Positions 33,359-45,378 of a stretch of DNA of 64,000 nucleotides are shown one piece after another. The position numbers and the translations under genes are program-made. The DNA is from Hemileia vastatrix (Eukaryota > Basidiomycota > Pucciniomycetes > Pucciniales > Zaghouaniaceae). Numbering within the stretch: the first letter of the stretch is position 1; every line of letters starts with the position of its first letter. The notes below the pieces were generated by a model. It was not told the DNA's origin. It made no database searches and saw only the letters and a list, made by a program, of their open reading frames with translations. The stretch lies in contig JASXTE010000007.1 of assembly GCA_030280995.1 (NCBI GenBank), positions 6,059,001 to 6,123,000 on the forward strand, given 5' to 3'.

Positions 33359-34153
33359 TTGATTATTGCAAGGACTGAGCATGTGAGAGAGAATTCTTCC
33401 TTTATTAATATCTGTAATGAAGTCCTACTAAATCATAGATATGAACCAAGGAATTATCCTGTTAAATCTTATCATGACCAACAAAAGACCTTCACAAAAC
33501 TTTCAGAAAAAACTGGTAGACCCTCTGCCCCAGTTGCTCCAAAGAAACATGCAACTAATACATGTTTTAAATGTAACAAACCATGGCAAAAAAAACATAT
33601 TTGTGACAAGAAAATTCATCTTGTAGAACAAAATGAGGAATCTGAAAATACTCCAGCTGATCTTGATGATTCCTCCAGTGACTGTAATAGAAATATCTCT
33701 TATGACCATGAGTCTTCTCAGGAAGTTCTGGTTTTAGAAAACGATATCCAATATTTAGATAATTGGTCTGATAATTGTGATTTTGACTTATCTTCTGTAG
33801 AAAATGCTGAAGTAATTAGAGATATTACTGACAGCTCCATTTTAATATCACCTTTGAGGGCACCAGTTATCATTAATGGTAAAAATGTTGAGGTTATTCT
33901 TGACTCTGGTGCTGAAAGAAGTGTAGTGTCTGAGAAAGCACTTGCTTCTGTAGATAAGGATTATCAATTCAAATTATTACCTATAACATCTGAAAAATGG
34001 AAAGGTTATGGTTCTGTTTTATGTCACATTGGAAAATACAAAATCAATGTATTCTTTAAATATAATGGTGGTTTTGTCAGAGCAATTTGTGAATTTTTTG
34101 TGATGAAAAATGAAAATTTAAGCAATTGGTTTATCATGGTAAATGATATTTAA
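33359..34153 (+). pseudogene. pol: Element C zinc knuckle and protease
   Basis: CFKCNKPWQKKHIC (Gly before His replaced by Lys), an acidic linker, then VILDSGAERSVVSEKAL; the protease DSGA is intact but the following Gly-Gly is changed. Ends at TAA 34151, where A has TTA. Confidence 0.85.
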
Positions 34154-34312
34154 ACCATGTTTAGCATTAAATTGGATCCTGAAAATAATTGTTTTACTTT
34201 GGGAATGAATGGGAAAAGAAAATTTAAAATTTCTTCTTCTAAAAAGCATTCTGCACCCTTATTAAAATCTTGTCATTCTTTGATCCAATTTAAAGGTAGA
34301 TAAACAGAGGAA

Positions 34313-35104
34313 ATGAATGTATTATTGTCTGAAATTGAAACAGCTTCATTTGGTGATCAATTAACTGATTACAAAAAAGATTCAATAGCAGCCTTAATTG
34401 CATCTTTCCCAATGGCTTTTGCTCATGGTTCCCATGTGTTAGACTTGGTTAAAGATGAAATGAAACTTTCTGTATCCTGCAACTTGGATAAAATACCTCC
34501 TAGCCTAAAGAAAAAACCTTACCCTGCTTCTCCCACAAAGAGAAAAGATATATAAGATAATATCTACACTTTATTGAATATGAATATTATTGAAAAAGTA
34601 GATGTTACACCAAAATATTGTGTCATCTCTCCAGTTTTAATCTCTTATGAAAAAGATAAAGCTAGACTTTGTGGAGATTATAGAGCATTAAATACTTATA
34701 CTGTGGATGATATTTACCCATTACCCAGAATTAGCTCTATACATGCTACCTTGAAAGGTGCGAAATTCATAAGCTGTCTGGATGGGAATAAAGGTTATCA
34801 TCAAATACCTGTTGAACAGTCTTCCCAAACGTTTTTGCTAATTGAAACACATATGGGAATTTACAAATATGTTAGGATGCCTTTTGGCCCTAAAAATGCC
34901 CCTTAAGTATTCCAAAGAGTAATGAATAAGACATTTCATCAAGAAATAATTGAAGGTTGGTTAATGGTTTATATTGATGACATCATAGTTTTTTTTAAAA
35001 CTTTTGATGAACATTTACAACACTTGAATAAAGTCTTCCAGAAAATGGATGAAATTAACATGACTTTATCCTTAAAAAGTGTAAATTTTGGTTTCAATCC
35101 TTAA
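34313..35104 (+). pseudogene. pol: Element C reverse transcriptase
   Basis: One frame with stops at 34553 and 34904. KKKPYPASPTKRKD, LCGDYRALNTYTVDD, MPFGPKNAP and YIDDIIVFF are visible. The usual FSK after YIDD is FFK. Frame lost near 35085. Confidence 0.85.
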
Positions 35105-36056
35105 AAGTCCTGGGTCATGTTGTGTCTAGCTTACAAATCTGTGTAGACCAAGGAAAATTTGCTTCTATCCAAAATGTGTCAGCACCAACTTCTGTAAAAG
35201 AAATACAGAGTTTTTTGTGAATGTGTGGCTACTATAGAAAATACATAAAAGATTATCAAGTCATAGCCTTACCTCTTACCAAAATAACAAGAAAAGATGT
35301 AGCTTATATATGAAATGAGGACAGTCAAAGAGCTTTTGATGCATTAAAAAGATATTTAATTTCAGCTCCAATCCTTGCCCTTCCAGATTTTAATAATCCT
35401 GTTGTTCTTTATACAAATGCAAGTTTTATTGGACTTGGAGCTTCTCTTCATCAAAAACAACGTATTAATGAAAAAGTTTCAGAAGTAGTAATCTGTTTAA
35501 TTTCAAGAACCTTAAGAAAAAGTGAATTGAAATATGGTGCCACTCTATTAGAGTGCTTAGAAGTTGTATGGGCTTTAGAAAAGCTTCATTATTATTTAGA
35601 TGATCAAAAGTTTGAATTAGTTACTGATTTCAGTGCTGTGAAATCCCTCTTAAAATTGAAAACACCAAATAGACATTTGTTTAGATGGCAACTAGATGTT
35701 CAAAAATACAGAGGCAGAATGAATATTATTCACAGGGCTGGAAATGTTCATTCAAATTTGGATATGTTGTCCAGATTACCTCTTCCAAATGATGTTTAAA
35801 ATCCAGCCTATGTACCTGAAGATGATACAGTACATATACATGGTATATACATTGTTGATATGGAAGAGGAAATGTTACAATTAATTCTGGATTCATATGA
35901 TCAAGATTCTGATTTTAATAAATTGGTTACTATCTTGAATGATCCAAAGAATGCATCTATCCAAGCATTGATAAAAACTCTTCCACCAAAGTACTAGAGT
36001 GCTTTGAATAAAAGAAAGTTTTCCATTTAAGATGGTTATATTTACTACAGGAGAAA
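35105..36056 (+). pseudogene. pol: Element C RNase H and linker, interrupted by element D
   Basis: Alignable to D and A throughout but heavily broken: TGA 35218, a further TGA near 35310 and TAA 35797. The longest open piece (35527-35799) has ECLEVVWALEKLHYYLDD and KSLLKLKTPNRHLFRWQLD. Coding sequence stops at 36056 in the YYRR segment where D is inserted, and resumes at 45379. Confidence 0.83.
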
Positions 36057-37265
36057 TGACGGCCGGTTTGTCTAGAAGGAAGGAAAGAAGAGGGTAGAGG
36101 GAAAAGAAGAAAAGGAGAAAAGAATAAGAATAAGGAAGATAAGGATGATGTGGCAATGAAGAGACTAATTAGATAGACGAAAAAGTGATGAGAAATGAAC
36201 TGTTTATATTTGTAAGCACTTTTAATATTTCTCTCTGCTCAATTATCAAGAAACTAATTATTAAAAATCTTAAAACAACTTTATAATTTTATTTAGTATT
36301 TAAAGGGTCTGAAGTGCCACAAGAAATAACAAAATATAATGTAATTTTTAAATTATGATGAGTAAGTAAGTGATGCAAAAAAGTGTTTTACCAAAGTCTT
36401 TTTTATAGGAAATGGGACCTCTGAAGCGCTACAAATGAGTAAATACAAAATAGTAATAAGATAAAACAAGAAGATAAAAGAAAGGAATTGTAACATAGTA
36501 ATTTAGAGAAAAATATGAAAAAAAAATTAATTCCCAATTAAGAAAATAATTTTCCCACCATAAATCCCCAAATCAGTTAATTAATATAATGAGTAACTAA
36601 ACAACCCTGTGACATAAGAACTATCGGAAAGAATAATTCAAAACAGGTATTAAAATGTGTTTTCAGAGTTTGTAAGTGAAAAAAATAAAATGTTTTGATA
36701 CAACAAAGTATGTAATCAAATTTAATTCAGTGAAAAGCAAAAATTAATTAATTGTTTTAACTATGTAATTAAATAACTAGTTTAACTGAAACAAATAATT
36801 AATTTAAATTGAGAATTTGAATACTATTTTATTAAATAAGTTTTTTTCATTTATTAAATATTTCATTGACACAATTAAGGGTCAAAAAAAGCGCCACTAA
36901 TTATGGATAATAGTTTATATGAAAATTTTAGTTACATATTTAAATTAAATAATTAATTTAATTACTATATAAGATAAATAAAAGGATGTAATCATATTAT
37001 AAAAATGTAATTAATTAATTATTTATTAAACACATAAAAATGTGTCCCTTTATATGGAATATGATAATTAAATTGATGTATACTTAATTTATATGATAAT
37101 AAAATTAATATAAAGTTTATTTTACTTATAAAATAAAATATTTATATAATATATTATGTAATATAAATTTAATGTAAATACATAAGTTGAAATTATTATG
37201 TCCTCTTTTAATTTCAATAAATTTGTATGTATATTTACTGGGCTCCTGGAACAGCCTGGCTGACA
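36057..37265 (-). repeat. Element D 3' LTR
   Basis: TGACGGCCGG...GGCTGACA, 1209 bp. Minus-strand U3 block near 36872-36887 and a TATAAAAA promoter near 36410. Confidence 0.92.
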
Positions 37266-37277
37266 CTCCCTCACTCT
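37266..37277 (-). other. Polypurine tract of element D
   Basis: AGAGTGAGGGAG on the coding strand, adjacent to the LTR. Confidence 0.87.
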
Positions 37278-37299
37278 AAAAAAAACGATAAAAAAAATG

Positions 37300-38247
37300 C
37301 TATGATTTTTTCTTTTTATACTTTTTTAACAGAGTAGGAAGGTTTGAAATTTTTTTACCAGGTGTCCATGCATCATATTCAGATGAATTATTTTTATATC
37401 TTAGCAAATACTCAACACCTTTTTCAGAAGTGACAGTTCTATCATTCAGAATTTTATCAATTTCAGCAGTTTCAGTGATTTCTTGAAGATTTTTCTTAGG
37501 TCTTTCTCTTCTTTTAGGGAATGAATAACTGTTAGAAGTATAAGGTTTCAGCAGGGAAATGGGGAAAACAGGATGTTTTCTATCATATGGAGAGTATAAC
37601 ACAACTTCAACTGCATTATCTCCAATCATTCTTTTAACAACAAAAGGCCCTACAAAAGGATCTTTCAATTTGTTGTTACCCTGTAAATTGAAATGGACGT
37701 TAGATATCAACACTTCATCACATTCATTAAATGTGTGCTCCTTATGGAATTTATACCATCTTTTCTTTTCATATTCAAATGCTTTATCAATACAATTCTG
37801 AGCATCTTTCCTGCACAGTTGTTGCATTTGAACAAAAGATTTGACACCAGGGTGTAATTCCAATTTAGGTAATTTACTATTGAGTATTTGAGCAGGAGTA
37901 TTAGGTAAATAACCTAGCCAAAGCTCAAAAGGCTTCTTTTGAGTAACAGAGTGAACAGCGCTATTATAAGCAAATTCAAGACCTGGGAGCAAAGTAACCC
38001 AGTCATGAGTAAATCTGTCATTATCTTTATATTCCAAGCCAAAGGCACAATACCTTCTAATAATATCCTCTAGAGTTTTAATCATTCTTTAAGCTAGACC
38101 ATCAGTCTGGGGATGGTGAGCAGTAGATAATTTTAATTCACAACCACATATATCCATTAAAGACATCCAGAATTCAGATGTAAATTTGGGATCTCTGTCA
38201 GATATAATGGACCTAGGGAATCCAACTATATTGAAAATATAAGACCA
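37300..38247 (-). pseudogene. int: Element D integrase core and chromodomain
   Basis: ISDRDPKF and the HHPQTDG segment lie above an in-frame TAA near 38089 that replaces Glu in the LAERMI catalytic motif, which by itself would abolish integrase. Below it a 261-codon open stretch runs from MIKTLEDIIRRYCAF to EIDKILNDR, EYLLRYKNNSSEYDAW and KYKKKKS (chromodomain). Confidence 0.88.
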
Positions 38248-38990
38248 TTATAAGAAAGCTAAGTCTTTGGTGGAGACATCCTTGTGTGTGGGAATAAATT
38301 TGCACATTTTAGTAAATCTATCCACTATTACCCAACAAGAATTGTAACTGTCCTTACCTGCTACAGGAAGACCAGTGACAAAATCCAAATTAATGATTTG
38401 CCAGGGAGCATCAGGTGCTTCAATATGCTGTAATAATCCTGCTCTTTTATCTGTCAACCTTTTAGATTTCTGGCAGGAATCACAAGATTCAACATATAAT
38501 TTTGTATCTTCAGACATATTAGCCCACCAAGCAGTCTTTTTGATTCTAATCATTGTTTTTTCAAGATAAAATGACCAGATAATATGTCATCATGACAAAT
38601 TTTGAGGATAGTTTCTCTCATAGAAGGAGGAATTACAATCAAATTAGTAAGCTTTCTTCTATAATATATATAACCATCTTCAAAAGAAAACTTTCCCTTA
38701 ATCAAAGCATTTTGGTACTTTTCAGGAAGAGTTTTAATCAATGCTTGAATTGAAGCATTTTTAGAATCATTTAAGATAGTAACTAATTTATTTAAATCAG
38801 AATCTTTATCATATGAATTTAGAATTAATTGTAATAACTCTTCTTCCATATCAACTATAAATATACCATGAATATGAACAGTATCATCTTCAGGTACATA
38901 AGCAGGATTGGAGTCATTATTTGGCAGAGGAAATCTGGACAGCATATCAACATTGGAGTGAATATGTACAGCCCTATGGATAATTGTCAT
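38248..38990 (-). pseudogene. pol: Element D RNase H end, integrase zinc-binding domain and first Asp
   Basis: Two overlapping pieces: HSNVDMLSRFPLPNNDSNPAY to CHDDILSGHF, then NTAWWANMSEDTKLYVESCDSCQK, QIINLDFVTGLP and VIVDRFTKMCKF. HHCC residues and the first catalytic Asp are present; a one-base shift falls between the two pieces near 38560. Confidence 0.87.
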
Positions 38991-39161
38991 TCTTCCTCTG
39001 TATTGTTAAACAGCATGTTGCCACCTAAACATATGTCTATTAGGTGTTTTTAGGTTTAAGAGGGACTTCAAAGCACTACAGTCAGTCACCAATTCAAACT
39101 TTTGGTCATCCACGTAGTAATGAAGCTTCTCAAGAGCCCAAAAAACTTCTAAGCACTCTAA

Positions 39162-40428
39162 TTAAGTGGCACCATATTTCAATTCACTATTTCTCAAGGT
39201 TCTTGAAATATAACAAATTTCAACCTCTGAGGATTTATCATTAATAATTTGTTTCTGGTGAAGGGCAGCACCCAGACCAACAAAGCTAGCATCTGTATAC
39301 AGGACAAAAGGTTTGTTGAAATCTGGAAGATCCAAGATAGGGGCTGTCATTAAACAACATTTTAATGCATCAAAAGCTTTTTGAAATTCATTATTCCAGA
39401 TAAATGCAACATCTTTTCTAATTAGTTTGGTAAGGGGCAAGGCTATGACCTGATAATTTTTAATATATTGTCTATAATAGCCACACATACCCAAAAAACA
39501 TTGTATTTCTCTTACAGAAGTTGGTGCCTTTACATTTTGAATTGCAGTAACTTTGTTGTGGTCTACAAAAATTTGTAGGCCTGAAACAACATGGCCAAGG
39601 ACTTTCAAAGATTGAAAATCAAATTTACACTTTTTCAAGGACAAGGTCATATTGATTTCATCCATTTTTCTAAAAACCCTATTTAAGTGAATCATATGTT
39701 CATCAAAAATTTTAGAAAAAACTATAATATCATCAATATACACCATGAGCCATCCCTCAATTATTTCCTGATGGAAAGTTTTATCCATGACTTTTTGAAA
39801 AACTGAAGGGGAATTTTTAGGGCCAAATGGCATTCTAACATACTTATATATTCCCATATGAGTAGCAAGAAGTAAAAAATTTTGAGAATTTTTCTCAACT
39901 CGAACCTTATGATACCCTTTATTACCATCCAGACAACTAATAAATTTTGCAAGTTGAAAGGTAGCATCTATTGAATTAATTCTGGGTAAAGGATAAATAT
40001 CATCAACAGTATAAGTGTTTAATGCTCTGTAATCTACACAGAATCTAGCCTTATCCTTCTCATAAGAAATCAAGACTGGGGAGATGACACAATATTTGGG
40101 GGTGACATCCACTTTCTCAATGATATTCATTTTTAATAATGTGGCAATATTATCTTCAATATCCTTTCTTTTTTTTGGAGAAGCAGGATATGGTTTTTTT
40201 AAGACTAGGAGGGATATCACTCAAGTTACAGGATAAGGTAATTTTCATTTCTTCTTGAAAACTTCCTAAGACATGAGAACCATGAGCAAAAGCCATAGGG
40301 AAAAAGGTAATTGAGGCAGTTATATAATACTTTTTTTCACTAGTCAACTGATCACCAAAAGAAGCAGTATTCATTTCATTCAATAAATTATCCATTTCAC
40401 TTGTTGGTCTGCCTTTACACTGGACCAA
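39162..40428 (-). pseudogene. pol: Element D reverse transcriptase and RNase H
   Basis: An upper piece (40156-40428) precedes RT and is joined by a frameshift at 40200-40220. The lower 352-codon piece is continuous: KKPYPASPKKRKD, DYRALNTYTVDD, MPFGPKNSPSVFQ, VYIDDIIVFSK, LGHVVSGLQIFVD, FLGMCGYYRQYIKNYQ, VLYTDASFVGLGAALHQ and RTLRNSELKYGAT. It has TAA at the codon after GAT, where A has Gln. LCGD of other copies is FCVD here. Confidence 0.9.
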
Positions 40429-40696
40429 AGAGTTACAAGACTTTAATAGATGCGCAGAAGGTTTTCTAGGAAAGGAAATTTTGAATTTTTTTTTCCATTC
40501 AATCCCAAGGTGAAGAAATTATTAGCTGTGTCCAATTTCACACCAAACATGGTTAAAATATCATTAATCATAATAAACCAATTGCTTAAATTATCATTCT
40601 TCATGAGAACAAATTCACAAATAGCTCTGGGAAAACACCATTATATTTGAAGAATACAGAGGTTTTGTATTTTCCCTTGGGAGACAAAATAGAAAC

Positions 40697-40975
40697 TTAC
40701 CCTCTCCATTTTTCAGATGTCATAGGTAATAATTTACTCGAATAATACTTATCCACTGAAGCTAGTTCTTTTTCAGACACTACACTTCCTCTAGCACCAG
40801 AGTCAAGAATTACCTCAACATTTTTACAATTAATGATAGCAGGTGCCTTCAAAGGGGATATGGATATAGAATTGTCAGTAATGTCTTTAATTATTTCAGC
40901 ATTTTCCACTGAAGATAAATCCAATACACACTCTTCAGATATATTATCTAAATATTGGACATCCTGTTCCATCAT
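40697..40975 (-). pseudogene. pol: Element D protease
   Basis: VILDSGARGSVVSEKELASV: the catalytic DSGA is present and Gly after it is Arg. Preceded by the acidic segment LDNISEECVLDLSSVENAE that all C/D/F copies share. Confidence 0.84.
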
Positions 40976-40984
40976 TAAAACATC

Positions 40985-41827
40985 TTAAAGAGATTTATTG
41001 TCATAGGAGATATTACTTTCACAGTCACTAGAAGAATTATTTATATCAATTTCAGCATCATCAGTGTCTTCATTTTTTTCAACAAGATGAATTTTCTTGT
41101 CACAAAAATGGCCCTTTTGCCATGATTTGTTACATTTAAAACAAGTATTTGTTGCATATTTTTTAGGTGAAACTGGGGCAGAGGGTTTACCAGATTTTTC
41201 TGGGGGCTTTGTAGAGGGTTTATTTTGATCATGATAAGATTTTCCAAGGTAATTATTTGGTTCATATCTGTGGTTGAGAAGTACTTCATTACAGATATTA
41301 ATGAAAGAAGAATTTTCCCTCACATGCTCAATTCTAGCTACAATTAAATCTCTAAGAGAAATTGGTAATTTATACAGGATTTTATCTCTCCAAATATCAT
41401 AATCCATCTTTGGATCAATTGCTCTCAGGATTTTTGTTAATTTCATAAGAAAAACAATGGGCTTTTCAACAGAGGAGGATACATATTTAGTATTTTCATA
41501 CACTCTCTGCTGAGCCAACCTGAATTTTGAACCACCAAACTGATTCTCAATCAAGGTTTTCCATTCATTCCATGTATAATGGTTGTTATCTGACAAAACA
41601 GATTCATACCACATCAAGGCTACATTGGAAAATAAAGAAATTAACTTAGAAACAATTTCCTCATCTGGCAGTTTATAAGATATTTTTAGTTTATCATTTC
41701 TTTGGATAAAGTGTTGCCAATCAGATGAAGAATCACCATCAAAGGTAGGATATTGGTCCAATTTAGGCCAATTTTTATTAGTACCAGGATGGTCAGCTTT
41801 AAGGTTTGAACTATTCAAGGTTATCAA
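40985..41827 (-). pseudogene. gag: Element D Gag capsid-like domain and zinc knuckle
   Basis: 280 codons. NWPKLDQYPTFDGDSSSDWQ, ALMWYESVLSDNNHYTWNEW, KLPISLRDLIVARIEHVREN and CFKCNKSWQKGHFC. All four zinc ligands of the CX2CX7HXC form are kept. Separated from the protease by a single stop near 40985. Confidence 0.88.
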
Positions 41828-42060
41828 TTCTTGAAGTCTTGAAAGGTGTTCAGATATTTCATTATTTACAGAGATAGATGGCTCATTGTGAGCATCAAAA
41901 TTATTTTTATTTGATGTGACAGATTTTATAGAATAATTTTCAGCTGGAAAAGTTTGTACATTATAAGGGAGAGAAGAAACTCCCTGTTCAGGCTGTTTAT
42001 TTTTATGATTAGCAGGTTGAGAAATATTTTTAACTCATGATAATGAGTATTCTGAACAGC

Positions 42061-42527
42061 CTATAATGCAGAAATTTTTTTCTCAAGATCAGACAATTTA
42101 TTTTTCAAATCAGGAATATAAGATAGTTTATCATTAATCCTAGCAATAGATAGAACATCTCTGTCCTCATCTATAGAGTATTTATTACTTAAATTTTGGA
42201 AATCAATTTTCAATTTTCTTAATTCACTATGCAGAAGCATATTGTCATTCTTTAAAGAAGTATTTTCATCTTGAAGAGGTTTCAGATCATCAATGACTTT
42301 GCATAGATGACTATATTTTTCTGAAAGTGATTTGTGATCCATTTTAATAGACTTATGTTGAGAAAGGACATTATATAATGTGTCTTTAATCTGAAATAAG
42401 CTGTGTCTTTAACAGAAGATCTTACTTTGCAATTTAAATACAAATTATTTAATCTATCAATTTCATGTTTTAAAAATTCTCTCAAATGTTTGGCTTTGAT
42501 AACATTAAAATCAGGAGAGTCTCTCAA
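42061..42527 (-). pseudogene. gag: Element D Gag coiled-coil region
   Basis: Two overlapping frames: DFNVIKAKHLREFLKHEIDR and LKPLQDENTSLKNDN to LSYIPDLKNKLSDLEKKISAL, separated by an indel near 42415. Collinear with the coiled coil of C and F. Confidence 0.8.
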
Positions 42528-42739
42528 TATTTCTTCAGAATTTTTTTCAAGTAAAAAATAAATTTCTGGAGCAACAGAATCATTCTTAGTAGCAAGAGTA
42601 GGATTAGTTAAAGAGGTAGAGGTTAAATGTAATGGTTCATCAAAAAAAAGTTTACTTAAAACATCAACAGGGCTACTAGTTACAGGAAGCTGTCTTTTAA
42701 CAGGTTTAACTGTTCTTTCACCACTCTCAATAAGATTAC

Positions 42740-42797
42740 ATGTAGAAGAAGGCTTATTAGAATATACTCAAAAATGTTTATCAACCAAACTACTTAC
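42740..42797 (-). other. 58-bp intron-like segment in gag of element D
   Basis: Coding strand CCATG|GTAAGT...CTAATAAGCCTTCTTCTACAT|GTAATC. Strong donor and CTAAT branch-like site. The acceptor AG has decayed to AT. Same length and place as in the other four copies. Confidence 0.52.
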
Positions 42798-43463
42798 CAT
42801 GGAAGAGGAGGAAACTTCCCCTGGGTTTGAGTTTGGGCTTGGGCCTTCTTTCTCCTGCTTTGTTGGTAAGGATGAGGAGGAGGATGAAAATTGGATTTTC
42901 TGGATGGGCCAGGCTGAGGAGGAGGAGGAGGAGGAGGATGTTGCACATTCTGCTGATAGTGGCTCATGAGATAATCCCATTTCCATTTTTCTACTTCCAG
43001 AGTATTTTGGTTTTGCTGAAAGGAGGTGGGAGGTTGAGGGGGCTGAGGCTGAGTTGATGACATGGGAGGAGGATTAACCTGCTTTTGAGATAGAAGCTCT
43101 TGCATCTGGGACAAAAGGGTGTCCACTCTTGCCTTGTATTTCATACTTTCTGCTCTCAGCTCCTTGATATGGCTAAACAAATTGTTTACTTGCTGGTTTA
43201 GAGGAATCTTTTTTATTTTTATACCTTTTAGAGGATTTTCCTGATTTACCAGAGGTTTGACTTCTTTCTGACTGGTTGGAGGAAGGGGGCTTATTACCTC
43301 CACCCCTCCTGACATTTCTACGTCCTGTAGAATGGGAAGGTCTATTATCAGCAATTGATTTTTGATAAATGAATTTTGAAGAGCTTACAGAATCAGCTTC
43401 ACAATCAACATCAATTTCATCCACTTGAAGGTTATCCATGCTCTCAGTCAACTTGCTAATCAT
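42768..43463 (-). pseudogene. gag: Element D Gag N-terminal region
   Basis: ATG at 43463 opens MISKLTESMDNLQVDEIDVD, then RRNVRRGGGNKPPSS and SGKSSKRYKNKKD, ending at a stop at 43173. The Gag frame reappears at 42986-42768 (ECATSSSSSSSSAWPIQ). The intervening bases are occupied by the open beta frame. Confidence 0.78.
42794..43315 (-). CDS. Overlapping +1-frame ORF in gag (frame beta), intact: 173 aa
   Basis: The only copy of this frame open from the conserved ATG (43313-43315) to the conserved Pro-Leu-Pro-Trp-stop (42794-42796). Order: MSGGVEVISPLPPTSQKE; a basic/hydrophobic segment NPLKGIKIKKIPLNQQ; a heptad-like coiled coil NLFSHIKELRAESMKYKARV; a Pro/Gln-rich linker; LEVEKWKWDYLMSHYQQN; a Pro run with HPPPHPYQQSRRKKAQ. 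No transmembrane or signal segment. It is +1 to Gag, as in A, B and F. I do not recognise the family. Translation by leaky scanning from the Gag ATG about 150 nt upstream, or from a spliced mRNA, is possible; neither is shown. Confidence 0.6.
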   Translation of the reverse strand: MSGGVEVISPLPPTSQKEVKPLVNQENPLKGIKIKKIPLNQQVNNLFSHIKELRAESMKYKARVDTLLSQMQELLSQKQVNPPPMSSTQPQPPQPPTSFQQNQNTLEVEKWKWDYLMSHYQQNVQHPPPPPPPQPGPSRKSNFHPPPHPYQQSRRKKAQAQTQTQGKFPPLPW

Positions 43464-44153
43464 GTAAGTGGGAAGATTAATTAAGTAATTTCTCTAAAAT
43501 AATTATATTTCTTAGTTTTATGAAACCAAAATAATAATAAAAATTTATATCAAAATTATTTATTTATAAAAAGAAATAAAATATTTTAAATATAAAGTAT
43601 TTATTTAATATAATTAAATAAAGACAATTATATAAGAAATAATTATTATTGGAACTAAACAATAAGTTTTAATGTCAACCAAAAATAAAATTACCGAATT
43701 TGTATATGTCAATTACTGGGACTAAGTACAGAGTACTACTATAGTCAACCAAAAATCAACAAAATTAATTTAATAATTTAAATATTAATATTAAAATTTG
43801 TCAAATTCTTCTAGGACTAAGAGGTATTAACACTCTATAATAGTCAACTAGGAAAGTATATATATATATATATATACTTTTTATTGAACACTTACACTCA
43901 GTGACTCAGCACTAGGCCACAATCACTGTTATTGCGGTAAAAAATCTAATATAAGAGTTGATAGGAGCAAAGGCCGACTTACAGTAGTGATTGTTAAATC
44001 AGCTACAAAGTATATAACTTTTAAATATATATAAACCTAATAATAAGATCCTTGGTTTGATTCACGGTTGCCAAAAAAGTTTCTTTTTTGTGCGAGGTGG
44101 TCTGTGCGTTTTGTCGTTCTTCAAAAAGTTTGCCCCGTTGATCGTTGTTGTAT
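43464..44153 (-). promoter_or_regulatory. Element D untranslated leader
   Basis: Coding strand: GTAAGT at 43890-43895, then a TA microsatellite (about 43857-43876), TTGACTATTATAGAG...TTAGTCCTAG, TTGACTATAG...AGTCCCAG with an AGTAC-TCT-GTACT hairpin, and TTGACATTAAAAC...AGTTCC. The units share the TTGAC/GTCC frame of A with a longer hairpin between. Confidence 0.68.
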
Positions 44154-44168
44154 GGAAAGGCCCCCAAT
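44154..44168 (-). other. Primer-binding block of element D
   Basis: Coding-strand ATTGGGGGCCTTTCC abutting the LTR. Confidence 0.66.
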
Positions 44169-45378
44169 TGTCGGCTGGTTTGTCTAGAAGGAAGGAAAGA
44201 AGAGGGTAGAGGGAAAAGAAGAAAATGAGAAAAGAATAAGAATAAGGAAGGAGAGGATGATAGGGCAATGAAGAGACTAATTGGATAGACAAAAAAGTGA
44301 CGAGAATTAAACTGTTTATATTTGTAAGTACTTTTAATATTTCTCTCTGCTCAATTATCAACAAACTAATTATTAAAAATCTTTAAACAACCTTATAATT
44401 TTATTTAGTATTTAAAGGGTTTGAAGCGCCACAAGAAATAACAAAATATAATGTAATTTTTAAATTATGATGAGTAAGTAAGTGATGCGGAAAAAGGGGT
44501 TTACCAAAGGCCTTTTTTAAAGCAAATCGACCTCTGAAGCGCTACAAATGAGTAAATACAAAATAGTAATAAGATAAAACAAGAAGATAAAAGAAAAGAA
44601 TTTTAACATAGTAATTGAGAGAAAAATATGAAACAAAAAATTAATTCCCAATTAAGAAAATAATTTTCCCACCATAAATCCCCAAATCAGTTAATTAATA
44701 TAATGAGTAACTAAACAACCCTGTGACATAAGAACTATGGGAAAGAATAATTCAAAACAGGTATTACAATGTGTTTTCAGAGTTTTTAAGTGAAACAAAT
44801 GAAATTTTTTGATGCAACAAAGTATGTAATCAAATTTAATTCAGTGAAAAGAAAAAATTAATTAATTGTTTTAACTATGTAATTAAATAACTAGTTTAAC
44901 TGAAACACATAATTAATTTAAATTGAGAATTTGAATACTATTTTATTAAATAAGTTTTTTCATTTATTAAATATTTCATTGACACAATTAAGGGTCAAAA
45001 AAAGCGCCACTAATTATGGATAATAGTTTATATGAAAATTTTAGTTACATATTTAAATTAAATAATTAATTTAATTACTATATAAGATAAATAAAAGGAT
45101 GTAATCATATTATAAAAATGTAATTAATTAATTATTTATTAAATACATAAAAATGTGTCCCTTTATATGGAATATGATAATTAAATTGATGTATACTTAA
45201 TTTATATGTTAATAAAATTAATATAAAGTTTATTTTACTTATAAAATAAAATATTTATATAATATATTATGTAATATAAATTTAATGTAAATACATAAGT
45301 TGAAATTATTATGTCCTCTTTTAATTTCAATAAATTTGTATGTATATTTACTGGGCTCTTGGAACAGCCTGGCTGACA
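44169..45378 (-). repeat. Element D 5' LTR
   Basis: TGTCGGCTGG...GGCTGACA, 1210 bp; U3 block near 44982-44997. Confidence 0.92.

Larger units (their letters stand above)
36057..45378 (-). mobile_element. Element D: complete Ty3/gypsy chromovirus nested in element C
   Basis: LTRs 36057-37265 and 44169-45378. Perfect duplication AGAAA at 36052-36056 and 45379-45383, in the C linker between RNase H and integrase. It lies antisense to C. The beta frame in gag is open from start to stop. RT and RNase H share a 352-codon open stretch. The LTRs differ by a few percent, more toward the inner tip. Frameshifts and stops remain (for example near 42420, 40980 and 38090). Confidence 0.95.

Noticed and set aside
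31294..36056. Repeat-induced point mutation as the cause of the stops in element C
   Set aside because: The stop-making changes are mixed (G to T, C to A, T to A, G to A in GG context) and not dominated by C to T at CpA.
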